A stretch of 64,000 bases of DNA from Pseudoruegeria sp. SHC-113 (GCF_025376885.1 NZ_JAHUBR010000001.1:930001-994000), one strand, 5' to 3'. Counted from the stretch's first letter, positions 7,999 to 17,587 are shown. Notes: generated by a model from the sequence alone, not told the origin. Translations and numbers: made by a program.

Positions 7999-8093
7999 CT
8001 GGGGTCTCCGTTTTTTGAGGCTCGCGTCATGCGGCGCCTACTACGACCCCGAGCCCGCCAGCGGGCGGGCCGGAGTTCGGTCCGGGCCGGGGA

Positions 8094-8366
8094 TCACTCG
8101 GCGTATTCGCCTTCGCCGAACAGGAAGTCGGTGATTTCCCTGAGGTCGCTGGCGACGTGTTCGAGCGATCCAACGCTGCCCCAATTGACCGCCTCGGGAT
8201 CGAACCCGAAGTGATCGTCGCTGAGCGCCTGCAGGCGGGCGAGCATCTCGTCGATCTCAGCCTTCTTGCCGATGAAGGCGGCGAGTGCGGCTTCTTTGTT
8301 GCGCCGCGCCTTCTCGGCGCGCAGTTCATGGCGGGGGGTGGTTTGCGGGTTGAGGCGGGTCGTCAT
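8094..8366 (-). CDS. Hypothetical phage protein, reversed block
   Basis: A 90-residue acidic, mostly helical protein of unknown function. The N-terminal region is basic and the rest acidic, with an Asp/Glu-rich C-terminus. It lies upstream of the DUF3489 gene on the same strand; a GC-rich hairpin sits in the gap between them. It diverges from the packaging genes. I recognise no family. Confidence 0.5.
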   Translation of the reverse strand: MTTRLNPQTTPRHELRAEKARRNKEAALAAFIGKKAEIDEMLARLQALSDDHFGFDPEAVNWGSVGSLEHVASDLREITDFLFGEGEYAE

Positions 8367-8394
8367 CGTGGTGGCTCCGTGGTGAGTTGCATCG

Positions 8395-8477
8395 TCCTTG
8401 TGATGACACGTTCGCTCTGGTCGGGAGGCTTATCAACACCATAAGCATATGTTTTTTCATGATAATCGGAGCGCGCC
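8395..8477 (+). promoter_or_regulatory. Candidate late promoter region before the terminase genes
   Basis: The gap between the reversed block and the terminase small subunit contains an AT-rich patch (about 8430-8465) that stands out in a GC-rich phage. It is flanked by TTATCA at 8430-8435 and TGATAA at 8460-8465 in inverted order. This is the only long break before the late operon, so the late promoter is expected here. No clean -35/-10 pair was found. Confidence 0.35.
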
Positions 8478-9074
8478 ATGGAGGGGTTGAGCGAGCGCCA
8501 ATACGCCGCCCGTGTCGGCCTGTCGCGCGGTGCGATCCAGAAGGCCAAGGCGACGGGGCGGCTGGTGCTGCACGAAGATGGCAGCATCGACGCGGAAGCC
8601 AGCGATGTCCTGCGCGCGCAAGCGACCGATCCGTCGAAGACCCGCAAAGCGCCGCAGCCGAAGCTGAAGCCCGTTCCGGAAGCGGCGGTCACCGCCGTTG
8701 GCGAGACGCTCAAGGAACAGGGAATGGCGGCTCCGCCGGTCGGCGGCGGTACCACCTTCCTGCAGGCCAAGACGGCCAACGAGGTGCTGAAGGCGCAGGA
8801 GCGCCGGCTCCGGCTGCAGAAGCTCAAGGGCGAGTTGATCGACCGGGCCCGCGCGCTGTCGCTCGTGTTTCGGTTGGCGCGGCAGGAACGTGATGTCTGG
8901 GTCAATTGGCCCGCGCGGGCGGCGGCGCTGATGGCGGCTGAGCTCTCGGCCTCATGCAGCGAAGCGGTAGGCCAAGAAATCGTGATCGAGCCCGCCAGGA
9001 TGCAGAAAGTTCTGGAGAAACATGTCCGTGCCCAGCTCGACGAACTTGCCGAGGTCAAACCCGATCTCCGGTGA
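8478..9074 (+). CDS. Phage terminase small subunit
   Basis: A 198-residue protein that would recognise phage DNA for packaging. The first ~45 residues form a helix-turn-helix with the look of Nu1-type or phage HTH proteins (LSERQYAARVGLSRGAIQKAKATGRL). The middle has the helical stretch TANEVLKAQERRLRLQKLKG followed by ELIDR, typical of small subunits paired with gpA-type large subunits. The last 53 nt overlap the large-subunit gene in another frame, a common arrangement. Confidence 0.7.
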   Translation: MEGLSERQYAARVGLSRGAIQKAKATGRLVLHEDGSIDAEASDVLRAQATDPSKTRKAPQPKLKPVPEAAVTAVGETLKEQGMAAPPVGGGTTFLQAKTANEVLKAQERRLRLQKLKGELIDRARALSLVFRLARQERDVWVNWPARAAALMAAELSASCSEAVGQEIVIEPARMQKVLEKHVRAQLDELAEVKPDLR

Positions 9075-11013
9075 GGATGCGTTTGAGGGCGCGGCGGAGA
9101 TCCTGCGCGCCTGGGGCGAAGGCCTCAAGCCGGATCCAGACTTGACGGTGTCGGAATGGGCGGATCGCCACCGGATGCTCTCCGGCCGCGCCTCGGCCGA
9201 ACCGGGGCGATATCGCACGGCCCGCACGCCCTACATGGGCGAGATCATGGACCGGCTGTCGCCCGGTGATCCGACCCAACGGATCGTTTTCATGAAGGCC
9301 GCTCAGGTCGGCGCGACCGAAGCGGGAAACAACTGGATCGGCTTCGCGATCCACCAGGCACCAGGGCCGATGCTCGCCGTCCAGCCCACGGTGGAATTGG
9401 CGAAACGGAACTCGCGGCAGCGGATCGATCCGCTGATTGACGAAAGCCCGGAGCTGCGGGAGCGGGTAAAGCCGGCACGCTCGCGCGACGCGGGCAATAC
9501 CATGTTGTCCAAGGAATTCGCGGGCGGCATCCTGATCATGACCGGGGCAAATTCGGCGGTAGGTCTCCGCTCGACCCCGGCGCGGTACATCTTCCTCGAC
9601 GAGGTCGATGCTTATCCGGCCTCGGCCGATGAGGAAGGCGATCCGGTGACGCTGGCGGAAGCGCGCTCGCTGACCTTCGCGCACCGGCGCAAGGTGTTCC
9701 TCGTCTCGACGCCGACGATCCGGGGGATGAGCCGGATCGAACGGGACTATGAGGCCAGCGATCAACGCCGGTTCTTCGTGCCGTGTCCGCATTGCGGTGC
9801 GATGCAGTGGCTGAAATTCGAGCGGCTACGCTGGGAGAAGGGCCGGCCGGAAACGGCGGAATACCGTTGCGAGGCCTGCGAGGTGCCCATCGCGGAACAC
9901 CACAAGACGGCGCTGTTGCAAGCGGGCGAATGGCGTCCGACCGCCACGGCGGCCGATCCGAACACCGTCGGCTATCACCTCTCGGCGCTCTATTCACCCA
10001 TCGGTTGGCTGAGCTGGGAGCGGATCGTGCGAGCCTGGGAGGCGGCCCAAGGGTCGGACGAGGCGATCAAGGCCTTCCGCAATACGATCCTCGGCGAGAC
10101 ATGGGTCGAGACCGGCGAGGCGCCCGATTGGCAGCGGCTTTACGACCGGCGCGAGCGCTGGAAGCCGGGCATCGTTCCTGCGGGCGGGCTGTTCCTGACG
10201 GCCGGGGCCGACGTTCAGAAAGACAGGATCGAGATCGATATCTGGGCCTGGGGCCGTGGGCTCGAAAGCTGGCTGGTCGATCATATCGTGATCGAGGGTG
10301 GACCGGACCGGCAGGATGCCTGGGGCGACCTGACGGAATTGCTCGGCCGCACCTGGCCGCACGAACGTGGCGCGCATCTGAAGATCGCGCGGCTGGCCAT
10401 CGATACCGGCTACGAGGCCCCGGCGGCCTATGGCTGGGCGCGGGCGCAGGGATTTGCGCAGGTCGCTCCCGTCAAGGGTGTCGAGGGGTTCAACCGCGCG
10501 AGCCCCGTTTCCGGGCCGACTTATGTGGACGCGACCGAGGGCGGCAAACGTCTGCGCCGTGGCGCACGCCTTTGGACCGTGGCGGTCTCGACCTTCAAGG
10601 CCGAAACCTACCGCTTCCTGCGGCTGGCGCGGCCCACGGAGGAGGATCTGGCCAAGGGGGCGGCGTTCCCGGCCGGCACGGTGCATTTGCCGCATTGGGT
10701 CGAGAACGAATGGCTGAAGCAGTTCGTGGCCGAACAACTGGTGACGGTGCGCACGAAACGCGGCTTCGCCCGGCTGGAATGGCAGAAGCTTCGGGAACGT
10801 AACGAGGCGCTGGACTGCCGGGTTTATGCCCGCGCCGCCGCCTGGATCGCGGGCGCGGATCGCTGGACCGACGAGAAATGGCGCGATCTCGAGGATCAGC
10901 TTGGGGTCGCCGATCCTTCCGCGGATCCTGCGGGGCAGATCAACAGGCAGGCGAAGACGTCGCAAGGCAAACGCCGATCCGACTGGCTCGGGCGGCGCGG
11001 GGGATGGTTTTGA
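9022..11013 (+). CDS. Phage terminase large subunit (gpA family)
   Basis: A 663-residue packaging ATPase and nuclease of the lambda gpA type. The ATPase part has the loose Walker A FMKAAQVGATEAGNN and a clear Walker B, ARYIFLDEVDAYP. A CPHC...CEAC zinc-binding pair lies mid-protein, as in many gpA-family members. The C-terminal half carries Asp residues expected of the RNase H-fold nuclease (LTAGADVQKDRIEID and AIDTGYEAPAAY). It starts inside the small-subunit gene. Confidence 0.9.
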   Translation: MSVPSSTNLPRSNPISGEDAFEGAAEILRAWGEGLKPDPDLTVSEWADRHRMLSGRASAEPGRYRTARTPYMGEIMDRLSPGDPTQRIVFMKAAQVGATEAGNNWIGFAIHQAPGPMLAVQPTVELAKRNSRQRIDPLIDESPELRERVKPARSRDAGNTMLSKEFAGGILIMTGANSAVGLRSTPARYIFLDEVDAYPASADEEGDPVTLAEARSLTFAHRRKVFLVSTPTIRGMSRIERDYEASDQRRFFVPCPHCGAMQWLKFERLRWEKGRPETAEYRCEACEVPIAEHHKTALLQAGEWRPTATAADPNTVGYHLSALYSPIGWLSWERIVRAWEAAQGSDEAIKAFRNTILGETWVETGEAPDWQRLYDRRERWKPGIVPAGGLFLTAGADVQKDRIEIDIWAWGRGLESWLVDHIVIEGGPDRQDAWGDLTELLGRTWPHERGAHLKIARLAIDTGYEAPAAYGWARAQGFAQVAPVKGVEGFNRASPVSGPTYVDATEGGKRLRRGARLWTVAVSTFKAETYRFLRLARPTEEDLAKGAAFPAGTVHLPHWVENEWLKQFVAEQLVTVRTKRGFARLEWQKLRERNEALDCRVYARAAAWIAGADRWTDEKWRDLEDQLGVADPSADPAGQINRQAKTSQGKRRSDWLGRRGGWF

Positions 11014-11095
11014 GTGAGGACCGGTCCGCGTAGCGGATGCGAGGCTCCAGTGGAGCGTCGCAAGGGAACGAACGCACTGAGCGGGAGCGAAGGGC

Positions 11096-11302
11096 ATGGA
11101 TTGGACGGAAACCGAGCTCTCGGCGCTGCGCCGGGCCTATGCCAGCGGCACGACCCGGGTCAGCTATGACGGCAAGTCCGTCGACTACGGATCGGCCGAG
11201 GATCTTCTGGCGCGCATCCGGACCATCGAGCGGGCGATTGCGGGCACCACCCGGCCTTTGCCGGTGGCGGGCCTCGCGGGCTTCTCGCGCGGGGATCGGT
11301 GA
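11096..11302 (+). CDS. Head-tail joining protein (gpW-like)
   Basis: A 68-residue protein between terminase and portal, the position of lambda gpW, which seals the filled head. The sequence shows the usual short pattern of an N-terminal helix (ELSALRRAYASGTTRVSYDGKSV) followed by YGSAEDLLARI. The stop overlaps the portal start (TGATG). Confidence 0.65.
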   Translation: MDWTETELSALRRAYASGTTRVSYDGKSVDYGSAEDLLARIRTIERAIAGTTRPLPVAGLAGFSRGDR

Positions 11303-12828
11303 TGTCGGCGACCTGGTTCGATCACGCCATCGCCACGGTGGCGCCGCGCACGGCGGCCCGCCGTGTTCTCGCCAGGCAAGCCTTCGAGACCCTGGCGCGG
11401 GGCTATGACGGCGCCGCGAAAGGGCGACGGACGGAAGGCTGGCGCGCGCCGGGCAGTTCCGCCGACACCGAGATCGGCATCGCCGGGGCGCTCTTGCGCG
11501 ACCGGATGCGCGACCTGGTCCGCAACAACCCGCATGCGGCCAAGGCCGTGGCGGTGCTGGTGAACAACATCGTCGGTGCGGGCATCATGCCGCGCGCGGC
11601 CAGCGGCGACGACACGCTGGATCGAAAAGTAAACGCGCTCTTTGCCCAATGGTCCGAGGCGGCCGACGCCGATGGCCAGCTCGACTTCTACGGCCTGCAG
11701 ACGCTGATCTGCCGCGAGATGGTCGAAGCGGGCGAGGTGCTGGTGCGCCGCCGCCTGCGCCGATCCTCGGACGGACTACCCGTTCCGCTGCAATTGCAGG
11801 TGCTGGAGGCCGACTTCCTCGACGCCACCAAATCCGGCGCCATCGGCAAGGGCCGCCTTGTGCAGGGGATCGAGTTCGACGCGATCGGCAAGCGCCGGGC
11901 CTATTGGTTGTATGCCGAACATCCCGGCGATGCCTATGGCGCCTTGCGCGGTGCCACCAACAGCCGCCCGGTCCTGGCGACCGAGATCGCCCATGTCTAC
12001 GAGAAGCAGCGCACGCAGGCACGCGGCGTTCCCTGGGGCGCGCCGGTGATCCGGTCCTTGCGCGATCTCGACGATTACGAGGTCGCCGAGATCGTGCGCA
12101 AGAAGACCGAGGCCTGCGTCACCGCCATCGTCTTTGGCGACGACGAGGCGCAGCAGGGCATCGCGCCCGCCGTGGTCGATGCCGACGGGAACCGCGTCGA
12201 GCAGTTCGAACCGGGCCTCATCGCCTATGCCCGTGGCGGAAAGGACATCCGGTTCAACCAGCCTGCCGCCACCGGCGGCTACGGCGAATACAAACGCGCC
12301 AGCCTGCATACGATCTCGGCGGGGTTCCGGGTGCCCTACGAATTGCTGACCGGGGACCTCTCCCAGGTCAATTACTCCTCGATCCGGGCGGGGCTCGTGG
12401 AGTTCCGCCGGATGATCGATGCAGTTCAGTGGCAGCTCTTCATCCCGATGCTCTGCGCGCCCGTGTGGCGTTGGTTCACCGAAGCGGCGTGGGCCGCGGG
12501 CCAAATCCCGACTCCGGATGTGCCGGTCGAATGGTCGCCGCCAAAGTTCGAGGCGGTCGATCCGCAGAAGGACGCGATGGCGAACCTCTTGTCGATCCGC
12601 TCGGGGACCATGACGCTGGCCGAGGTGATCGCCCAGCAGGGCCGCAATCCCGACGCCGTGCTGGCGGAAATTGCCGCGACCAACGCGAAACTCGACGCGC
12701 TCGGGCTGGTGCTCGACAGCGATCCGCGCCGGGTTACCAAGACCGGCAGCGCGCAGACGAGTGACCCGGTGGATGAACCTTCCGCCGACACACCGACCGA
12801 CCCGGCACCGACCGCCCAACAGGACTGA
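11302..12828 (+). CDS. Phage portal protein (lambda gpB family)
   Basis: A 508-residue portal protein forming the dodecameric ring through which DNA enters. Family-typical stretches include LLRDRMRDLVRNNPHAAKAV near residue 60, the 'NIVGAGI' motif, LQVLEADFLD and LTGDLSQVNYSSIRAGLVEF. The ATG at 11302 is used; a GTG one codon earlier would overlap the upstream stop slightly more. The C-terminal Asp/Pro/Thr-rich tail is flexible. The next gene starts 5 nt downstream. Confidence 0.9.
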   Translation: MSATWFDHAIATVAPRTAARRVLARQAFETLARGYDGAAKGRRTEGWRAPGSSADTEIGIAGALLRDRMRDLVRNNPHAAKAVAVLVNNIVGAGIMPRAASGDDTLDRKVNALFAQWSEAADADGQLDFYGLQTLICREMVEAGEVLVRRRLRRSSDGLPVPLQLQVLEADFLDATKSGAIGKGRLVQGIEFDAIGKRRAYWLYAEHPGDAYGALRGATNSRPVLATEIAHVYEKQRTQARGVPWGAPVIRSLRDLDDYEVAEIVRKKTEACVTAIVFGDDEAQQGIAPAVVDADGNRVEQFEPGLIAYARGGKDIRFNQPAATGGYGEYKRASLHTISAGFRVPYELLTGDLSQVNYSSIRAGLVEFRRMIDAVQWQLFIPMLCAPVWRWFTEAAWAAGQIPTPDVPVEWSPPKFEAVDPQKDAMANLLSIRSGTMTLAEVIAQQGRNPDAVLAEIAATNAKLDALGLVLDSDPRRVTKTGSAQTSDPVDEPSADTPTDPAPTAQQD

Positions 12829-12833
12829 CCAAC

Positions 12834-14900
12834 ATGGACACGATGATCGAACTGCCGGCCCTGCGCCGGTCGGCGGAGCTTGCGCCGAACTCGGCCGATA
12901 GCGAGGCCCGCACCGTCGAGGTGATCTGGTCGGCGGGGGCGCGTGTCCGCCGCTCGACCCTGTTCGGCGAACCCTATGACGAGGAACTGAGCCTCGATCC
13001 GACCCATGTGCGGCTGGACCGTTTGAACGCGGGAGCGCCGTTTCTGAAGGTGCACGAGATCGACACGCTGGACGCGGTGATCGGCTCGGTCGTACCCGGT
13101 TCGGCCCGCATCGAAAACGGCCGGGGCATTGCGCAGGTGAGGATCAGCGAGCGCGCCGACGTCGAACCGATCTGGCGCGATATCCAGGCCGGCCACATCC
13201 GGGCCGTCTCCATCGGCTACCAGGTTCATCGCTTCGAGGTCACGAAGCCCGAGTCGGGCCGCGAGCTCTGGCGCGCCGTCGACTGGACGCCCTTCGAGGT
13301 GTCGGCCGTGCCCGTGGGGGCCGATCCCGCCGCGGGCTTTCGAGCCCATTCCCAACTTCACGACTGCGTCCTCCATCGCCGGGACGTGCAACCCACCATC
13401 ACAGGAGCCATCCCGATGAGCGACAAGACCGACACCCCGGCCACCGACGCCGCAACCCGCACCATCACCCAGCCGACCGAGCCGGTCGCGACCGAGGACA
13501 CCAACATGCCCGAGCCGAAAACCCCCGCGACGGAACCGCAAACGGCTGCGGTCGAAACCCGTTCCCAGCCGAAACCGCAAAAGCCCGAACTCACCCCGGC
13601 GCCTGACGCGGAAGCCGCCGCCACCCGTGCCCGCGAGGCAGAGCGCGACCGCGTCTCCACCATCTACGATCTGGCCGGCCGCCTGAACCTCGAGCGCAGC
13701 TTTGCCGAGGATCTGGTGAAACGCGGCACGGATATCGACGAGGCCCGGCGCCTGATCCTCGACCAGGTCGCCGCCAAGTCCGAGGAAACCCGCACCTTCG
13801 GCCAGGTGTCGATCCCGCTCGGTGGCCGTGACGAGCAGGTCACCCGGCGCGAGGCCGTGGCCAATGCGCTCCTGCACCGCTACAGCCCGACGCTCTTCGA
13901 ACTGGAAGATGCGGCGCGGCAATATCGCGGCATGACGCTCATGGAACTGGCGCGCGAGAGCCTCGGCAATGCCGGGGTCAACACGCGCGGTCTGTCGCGC
14001 GACGAGGTGGCGACGCGGGCGCTGCATTCCACGTCCGACTTTCCCGAGATCCTCGCCGCCGTCACCAACAAGACGCTGCGGCAGGCCTACGAGGCCTATC
14101 CCCGGACCTTCATGCTGTTCTGCCGCCAGGTGCTGGCGACCGACTTCAAGGCGATGCACCGGGTCCAGCTGGGCGAGGCGCCACAGCTGCTGGAGGTGGG
14201 CGAGAGCGGCGAGTTCAAGCGCGGCACGCTGGGCGAGAGTAAGGAGAGCTACAAGGTCAAGACTTATGGCCGGGTGGTTGCGATCACCCGCCAGACGCTG
14301 ATCAACGACGATCTCGACGCTTTCACCCGGATCCCGGCGATGTATGGCAACTCCATCGCGCAGCTGGAATCGGACGTGGTCTGGGGCATCATCACCGCCA
14401 ACCCGACCATGGCCGACGGCAACGCGATCTTCCACGCCAGCCACAAGAACCTCGCCGGCACCGGCGCGGCGCTCGATGTCAGCAGCGTCGGTGCGGCCCG
14501 CGCGGCCATGGCCAAGCAGACCGGGCTCGACAAGAAGACGGTGCTGAACGTCCGCCCCGCCTACCTGATCGTGCCGGCGGCGCTGGAGCTTAGGGCCGAG
14601 CAGCTGGTGGCCCAGAACCTCGTGCCCGCCCAGAGCGGTAACGTGGTCCCGCAGTCGATCCGCACCCTCTCGCCCATCGCCGAGCCGCGGCTCGACGCGG
14701 CGAGCGAGACGGCCTGGTATCTCGCAGCCTCGCCCAACCAGATCGACACCATCGAGTACGCCTATCTCGAAGGCCAGCAGGGCGCCTACATCGAGACGCG
14801 CAACGGCTTCGACGTCGATGGCGTCGAGATCAAGTGCCGCCTCGACTTCGGCGCCAAGGCCATCGACTGGCGCGGCCTCTACAAGAACCCCGGCGCGTAA
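12834..14900 (+). CDS. Prohead protease/major capsid protein fusion
   Basis: A 688-residue polyprotein. Residues 1 to about 175 resemble a prohead serine protease (S78/U35-like; note KVHEIDTLDAVIG and AVSIGYQVHRFE). A Pro/Thr/Glu-rich, charged linker of about 100 residues follows, which may act as the scaffold. The last ~400 residues are a major capsid protein of HK97-like type, including TYGRVVAITRQTLINDDLDAF and GNAIFHASHKNLA. The fusion is a known arrangement in which the protease frees the capsid subunit. There are no separate protease, scaffold or capsid genes nearby, which fits. Confidence 0.85.
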   Translation: MDTMIELPALRRSAELAPNSADSEARTVEVIWSAGARVRRSTLFGEPYDEELSLDPTHVRLDRLNAGAPFLKVHEIDTLDAVIGSVVPGSARIENGRGIAQVRISERADVEPIWRDIQAGHIRAVSIGYQVHRFEVTKPESGRELWRAVDWTPFEVSAVPVGADPAAGFRAHSQLHDCVLHRRDVQPTITGAIPMSDKTDTPATDAATRTITQPTEPVATEDTNMPEPKTPATEPQTAAVETRSQPKPQKPELTPAPDAEAAATRAREAERDRVSTIYDLAGRLNLERSFAEDLVKRGTDIDEARRLILDQVAAKSEETRTFGQVSIPLGGRDEQVTRREAVANALLHRYSPTLFELEDAARQYRGMTLMELARESLGNAGVNTRGLSRDEVATRALHSTSDFPEILAAVTNKTLRQAYEAYPRTFMLFCRQVLATDFKAMHRVQLGEAPQLLEVGESGEFKRGTLGESKESYKVKTYGRVVAITRQTLINDDLDAFTRIPAMYGNSIAQLESDVVWGIITANPTMADGNAIFHASHKNLAGTGAALDVSSVGAARAAMAKQTGLDKKTVLNVRPAYLIVPAALELRAEQLVAQNLVPAQSGNVVPQSIRTLSPIAEPRLDAASETAWYLAASPNQIDTIEYAYLEGQQGAYIETRNGFDVDGVEIKCRLDFGAKAIDWRGLYKNPGA

Positions 14901-14934
14901 GCCGGGCCAACCCCTGAACCCTGATCCCTGACGA

Positions 14935-14960
14935 ACGGGCGGCCCTCGCGCGCCGCCCGT
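14935..14960 (+). terminator. Hairpin between capsid and decoration protein genes
   Basis: ACGGGCGG at 14935-14942 pairs perfectly with CCGCCCGT at 14953-14960 around a 10-nt loop. There is no T tract. It may protect or attenuate the capsid transcript rather than stop it. Confidence 0.4.
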
Positions 14961-14984
14961 CGTCGTATCCAAGAGGACCCTGCG

Positions 14985-15320
14985 ATGAAGAACTATGTCC
15001 AGCCCGGCACCACGCTCACCCTGACCGCGCCCTATGCCGTGACCTCCGGCGACGGCCTCCTCGTGGGCTCGATCTTCGGCGTGGCCGCCGGCGATGCCGC
15101 CAATGGCGAGACCCTCGAGGTCGCGCTCACCGGTGTCTTCGATCTCAAGAAGGTCGCGAGCCAGGCCTGGTCCGCCGGCGACAAGGTCTATTGGGACAAC
15201 ACCAACAAGGAGGTCACCAAGACCGCCACGGCGAATACACTCATCGGGGTGGCAACCGAAGCCGTCGCGGGCGGCTCGGGCGACGTGATCGGCCGGGTGC
15301 GCCTGAACGGCAGCTTCTGA
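14985..15320 (+). CDS. DUF2190 capsid decoration-like protein
   Basis: A 111-residue, Gly/Ala/Thr-rich beta protein placed right after the capsid gene. The pattern GDGLLVGSIFGVAAGDAANGE and SAGDKVYWDNTNKEVT is typical of DUF2190, a family of capsid decoration (cement) proteins. A GAGGACC ribosome site precedes the ATG. The stop overlaps the next start by one base. Confidence 0.75.
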   Translation: MKNYVQPGTTLTLTAPYAVTSGDGLLVGSIFGVAAGDAANGETLEVALTGVFDLKKVASQAWSAGDKVYWDNTNKEVTKTATANTLIGVATEAVAGGSGDVIGRVRLNGSF

Positions 15321-15631
15321 TGACGGCGTTCTCCGCCGTCGTCGATGCCCTGTTCAACGACCCCAACATCGGCCGCGAGGCGATCTATACCTCCGGTGGG
15401 GGCACGCCCGTTCTGGTGCGCATTGTCTCCCGGCAGGGGGACGCCATCACCGACTTCGGCGACGCGCGCCTCTGGTCGGAGACCACGAAGGTCGACCTGC
15501 GTGTCGCCGAGGTTCCGGCGCCACGCCCCGGCGACCGGCTCGAGATCGACGGCGAGGCCTTCCTTATTCAGGGCGAACCGGTCCGCGACCGCGAGCGGCT
15601 GGTCTGGACGGTGGATCTGCGGCCTGCGTGA
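15320..15631 (+). CDS. Head-tail connector-like protein
   Basis: A 103-residue protein between the decoration protein and DUF6441 gene, where head-tail connector or completion proteins are encoded. The beta-rich pattern (VLVRIVSRQGDAITDFGDARLWSET, RPGDRLEIDGEAFLIQGEPVRD) fits gpFII-like connectors. I base the call on fold-like pattern and position; the exact family was not recognised. Confidence 0.6.
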   Translation: MTAFSAVVDALFNDPNIGREAIYTSGGGTPVLVRIVSRQGDAITDFGDARLWSETTKVDLRVAEVPAPRPGDRLEIDGEAFLIQGEPVRDRERLVWTVDLRPA

Positions 15632-15637
15632 CTCGCG

Positions 15638-16267
15638 ATGAAAAGCAAGCTCGACATCACTCCGGATCTCGTCGCCGCCATGGCGGCCGAGGTGAAGGCG
15701 GGCGAGAAGGCCGTCACCGCCGCCATGCGCGAGGCCGGGACCGGGCTCAAGACCGCCTGGCGTGGCCAGATCATGGGTGCCGGGCTCGGGCGGCGGCTTG
15801 CCAATTCGATCCGCAGCCAGACCTACCCGAAGGCCGGAGAGAGTCTGAACGCCGCCGCGCTGGTCTGGTCCAAGGCCCCGGTCATCGTCGGCGCCCATGA
15901 CACCGGCCCGCTGATCCGCTCGAAGGACGGGTTCTGGCTGGCAATTCCGCTCCCCGCCGCCGGCAAGGGGCGACGCGGGGCGAAGCTGACCCCCGGCGAA
16001 TGGGAACGGCGCCGCGGCATGCGCCTGCGCTTCGTCTATCGTCGGACGGGCCCGAGCCTGCTGGTGGCCGACGGACGGCTCAACACGAAGGGTCTCGGTG
16101 TTGCCTCGCGCTCCAAGACCGGACGCGGCCGCGCCACCGTGCCGATCTTTCTGCTGGTCCCGCAGGTGAAATTGCCGAAGCGGCTGGATCTCGACCGCGA
16201 CGCCGAGCGGGCGCTCGACAGCGCGCCGGGGCTGATCGTGGCGAACTGGGTGGAAGTCAGAATGTGA
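15638..16267 (+). CDS. DUF6441-like tail completion protein
   Basis: A 209-residue basic protein with an N-terminal helix pair (VAAMAAEVKAGEKAVTAAMREAG) and a beta-rich C-terminal half. From memory it matches DUF6441, a phage family found next to connector and tail genes, probably a tail completion or head-tail joining protein. It is followed by an unusual 180-nt gap and a cargo gene that interrupt the structural operon. Confidence 0.6.
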   Translation: MKSKLDITPDLVAAMAAEVKAGEKAVTAAMREAGTGLKTAWRGQIMGAGLGRRLANSIRSQTYPKAGESLNAAALVWSKAPVIVGAHDTGPLIRSKDGFWLAIPLPAAGKGRRGAKLTPGEWERRRGMRLRFVYRRTGPSLLVADGRLNTKGLGVASRSKTGRGRATVPIFLLVPQVKLPKRLDLDRDAERALDSAPGLIVANWVEVRM

Positions 16268-16447
16268 TGTCCACTTTCCCGATGGGGTAGTCGTTGTATG
16301 CAGGCAAAAAATGTCTCGGGCAAAAAAGACAAAGGCGATAGTCGGCATCCGGCGATGTGAGGGTTTCAGTGCAACAACAAAGACTTTAAACAATCCTGAC
16401 GGCGTGTTCGGCTAAAGTCGAACTCTGCGATCTGACGTCTGACGCCT

Positions 16448-17587
16448 ATGGGACAGTTGAACGAAATGTACTGCTATGTCGACGAAAGCGGCAATACTGG
16501 GGCTAACCTGTTTGATCCGGCTCAGCCCGTCCTCTATTATGGCCTAGTCACCTCCAAGACGAACCTCGACGTCACGGCCGAACCTCTTCTGCGAGCGGCT
16601 CGCGCGAAGCTCGGCGTTGAACGTCTTCATGCCAATGCACTGGGCGTTGGGAGGCTATCGGAGATTGCCCAAAGTCTCGGCCGCTTTGCCCTGAAGCGCG
16701 ATGTCCGGTTCTCGCTCTTCAAGGTCGTGAAGCCCGATCATGCTGTGATCACCTTCTTTGACCAGGTGTTCGATGCTGGTCTCAACGACGCTGTTCCGTG
16801 GCATCATTACTGGACACCACTTCGATATGTTCTCGTTTTTAAGGTCGCCTATCTCTTCGACGAAGATACGGCGAAGTTAGCGTGGGCGGCGCGGCAGGAG
16901 ACGAACCCGGCAAAGGCGGCTGAGGCTTTGCGCGCAATCTGCGCCACACTGCATGGGAGGCTTAATCGGCTACCGGATCCTCGCTCTCGAGAGTTGATCT
17001 CCGGAGCCTTGACATGGGCAGCTGCGAACCCGTTCGAGATCAGCTATGGCGCGGGCAACAAGGACAGCGCACTTCAGATTTCCCCAAATCTGGTAGGTTT
17101 CCAGCAGGTCCTGCAATACACCGCCATTCAGGCGCGGAAGCAGTCAAGGCAGGTACGTCAGATCACTGTCGATCGGCAGACGCAGTTCAATCGGGCACAG
17201 GGTGAGCTGGCGGAGTTCTATCGCAGGATCCGAGGCCACAAGCAGAGTATGGGGCCGGGGATGCCCGAGATGGACATGACTAGCATGCCTAAGGTTCCGC
17301 CTGTGTTTCGTCCTGGCGACGATAGCGCTGGCCTCGAACTGGTCGACGTCGTGCTGTGGGTTGCGAAGCGGCACGCGGAGGGGAAGCCGATCTCTGCGGA
17401 ACTGGCGGAGATGTTCAACGCCTTCGCCAAGCGCGGCGTAACGGACGAGGTCTCACTACGTGGTCTTGAACGTCGGTGGAGTTTCCTCCTCGATCTCCCG
17501 GAGCCCGAGGGGCCCTTGCCTGAATACCTGGCAGCTCGGATCGAAAAATGGGAAGAGGACCGGCGAAGGGCCGTCGAAAGTTGCTGA
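16448..17587 (+). CDS. DUF3800 domain protein, cargo (moron) gene
   Basis: A 379-residue protein whose N-terminus, YCYVDESGNTG, is the hallmark of DUF3800, an RNase H-like fold family with conserved acidic residues (D12, E13 here). A C-terminal SAGLELVDVVLWVAKRH stretch supplies the second typical acidic motif. It has no structural role and splits the tail operon, with non-coding gaps of 180 and 122 nt on both sides. Codon use looks less GC-biased than its neighbours. This is the signature of a moron: recently acquired, separately expressed cargo, possibly active against competing phages. An alternative start is the Met at residue 7. Confidence 0.7.
   Translation: MGQLNEMYCYVDESGNTGANLFDPAQPVLYYGLVTSKTNLDVTAEPLLRAARAKLGVERLHANALGVGRLSEIAQSLGRFALKRDVRFSLFKVVKPDHAVITFFDQVFDAGLNDAVPWHHYWTPLRYVLVFKVAYLFDEDTAKLAWAARQETNPAKAAEALRAICATLHGRLNRLPDPRSRELISGALTWAAANPFEISYGAGNKDSALQISPNLVGFQQVLQYTAIQARKQSRQVRQITVDRQTQFNRAQGELAEFYRRIRGHKQSMGPGMPEMDMTSMPKVPPVFRPGDDSAGLELVDVVLWVAKRHAEGKPISAELAEMFNAFAKRGVTDEVSLRGLERRWSFLLDLPEPEGPLPEYLAARIEKWEEDRRRAVESC

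Noticed and set aside
12426-14972. 848-residue open frame on the minus strand opposite the capsid fusion
   Set aside because: It is a GC-driven shadow of the capsid gene, with low-complexity Arg/Gly/His-rich translation and no motif.
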